From Streptomyces alboflavus (GTDB lineage: Bacteria > Actinomycetota > Actinomycetes > Streptomycetales > Streptomycetaceae), in NCBI RefSeq assembly GCF_000716675.1, contig NZ_JNXT01000027.1:42335-106334 (forward strand): DNA of 64,000 bases. The letters are read 5' to 3'. Below, piece after piece: positions 63,134-64,000 of this stretch. How positions within the stretch are numbered: position 1 is the stretch's first letter; each line of letters opens with the position of its first letter. The notes beneath the pieces are model-generated. The model worked only from the letters and a program-made list of their open reading frames with translations. It made no database searches and was not told where the DNA came from. Made by a program: the position numbers and the translations under genes.

Positions 63134-64000
63134 CCGGCCAACACGCGGCCGACGCGGAGTTCGACGAAGCCCTCGCCCTGGTGAACGAGGACCGGGCCAG
63201 GACCGGGGCGGGCGCCGCACGCCCCGGCCACTCAAGCCACCCGGACGGCTCGGGCAACCCGGCCCACCTGGACGGCTCGGGCAACCCGAACAACCCGCCC
63301 CACCCGGACGACGTGGAACCCGCCCACGCCCCCGGCACAGGCTCCGGTCACGCACCTGGCACAGGCTCCGCCGACGCCCCCGGCACAGGCTCCGCCCACA
63401 CCCCCGGCGCCCACGGCACGGCCCCCCGTACACCCGGAACCCGGCGCAGCGCCCCCAGCACACCCCCCACCCCGCGCGAAGCCACGTCCAACACCCAGGC
63501 CGACCCCCTCACCCCGCCCGGCGGCTGGCCCCCCGGCCCCGGCGACCGTCCCACCGCCACCGGTGCCTGGCCAGACGTCTCCGACCCTCCGCCCGGCCCA
63601 CCCGGCGCCCGCTTCACCAACCCCGGCGACCAGCCCACGGACCGGGGCGACCAGCCCACAGGCCGTGGCACCCACCACACGGCCCCGGGCACGCAGCCCA
63701 CGGGCCCGGGCACGCAGCCCACGGGCCCGGGCACGCAGCCCACGGGCCCGGGCACGCAGCCCACAGGCCGTGGCACACACCCCACAGCCCCGGGCGACCA
63801 GCCCACGGCCCCGGATGCCCACCCCAAAGCCCCGAACACCCGCGCCACCCCCTGGCCAGAAGCCCGCACCATCGCGCGCCGCGCCGGAGCCGCAGGGGCC
63901 ACCCCGGCGCCCCGGGCCACCCAGGCACCTCCGGCCACCCCGGCGTCCCGGACCACCCCGGCGCCCCCGGCCACCCCGGCGCCCCCGGCCACCCCGGCGC
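63130..64000 (+). CDS. moeA: Probable MoeA, N-terminal part with tandem repeats
   Basis: The frame stays open to the window edge. The first ~235 residues are Pro/Gly/Thr-rich with repeats: (H/D)APGTGS copies and three to four tandem T-Q-P-T-G-P-G units (63690-63760). A more ordered segment, WPEARTIARRAGAAG (about 63850-63895), resembles the start of actinomycete MoeA. Overlap with the MobA-like gene supports a molybdenum-cofactor role. The catalytic part lies outside the window, so the call is tentative. Confidence 0.55.
   Translation, partial: MTGQHAADAEFDEALALVNEDRARTGAGAARPGHSSHPDGSGNPAHLDGSGNPNNPPHPDDVEPAHAPGTGSGHAPGTGSADAPGTGSAHTPGAHGTAPRTPGTRRSAPSTPPTPREATSNTQADPLTPPGGWPPGPGDRPTATGAWPDVSDPPPGPPGARFTNPGDQPTDRGDQPTGRGTHHTAPGTQPTGPGTQPTGPGTQPTGPGTQPTGRGTHPTAPGDQPTAPDAHPKAPNTRATPWPEARTIARRAGAAGATPAPRATQAPPATPASRTTPAPPATPAPPATPA

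Noticed and set aside
1..64000. tRNA, rRNA or known riboswitch
   Set aside because: No tRNA cloverleaf, rRNA stretch or recognised riboswitch core was found when reading the intergenic regions; a covariance-model scan was not possible.

Overview
The window is high-GC actinobacterial DNA, most likely a Streptomyces chromosome. Supporting signs are strong third-position GC, frequent GTG/TTG starts, 4-bp stop/start overlaps, a gamma-butyrolactone (AfsA/receptor) system, an LAL-type LuxR regulator and several biosynthetic loci beside catabolic and housekeeping genes. No rRNA, tRNA or CRISPR array was seen.

Region 1 (1-14284, + strand) is a phosphonate natural-product locus: the end of a TauD-type dioxygenase, PEP mutase (pepM), phosphonopyruvate decarboxylase (ppd) and an iron-type alcohol dehydrogenase that together should give 2-hydroxyethylphosphonate. 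They are followed by a 1729-aa protein joining an S9 serine peptidase to an adenylation-thiolation-epimerisation NRPS module, a biotin-carboxylase-like ATP-grasp protein whose carboxylation residues look replaced, a P-loop kinase-like protein, an MFS exporter, a FemAB/GNAT-like transferase and a DoxX-like membrane protein.

Region 2 (14387-21998, - strand) is a compact operon for carboxylic-acid activation and reduction: a PaaK-type AMP ligase, an MFS transporter, a GNAT protein, LuxE and a LuxC fused to a second PaaK-type ligase. It meets region 1 tail to tail at a perfect 12-bp hairpin.

Region 3 (22077-30156) is regulatory: an AfsA-type butyrolactone synthase, a divergent receptor-type TetR with an NAD-dependent epimerase/reductase, another TetR, a transposase-derived DDE-like protein and a large LAL regulator.

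Region 4 (30191-41449) is a daptide-type RiPP locus. Three short precursors (49-55 aa) share the leader motif DFAVE-x-APG and end in Thr. They diverge from an operon encoding the recognition protein, methyltransferase, aminotransferase, dehydrogenase and, unusually, a YcaO protein carrying about 250 residues of 9-nt-periodic repeats. Downstream of the precursors lie a two-helix small protein, an ABC transporter and an intramembrane metalloprotease. Hairpins precede and follow the precursor genes.

Region 5 (41668-64000) is mostly conserved metabolism: DUF2252, J-domain and rhodanese proteins, an acyl-CoA dehydrogenase behind a KstR-like operator, the phenylacetyl-CoA epoxidase genes paaABCDE, a DUF5819/HTTM pair, a SpoU methyltransferase, paaN, paaH with a TetR regulator, an Lrp regulator divergent from branched-chain 2-oxoacid dehydrogenase genes, a MobA-like protein and the start of a probable moeA. 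An 18-bp palindrome near paaA, between paaN and paaH, and in a weaker form near the 2-oxoacid dehydrogenase operon suggests one TetR (PaaR-like) regulon.
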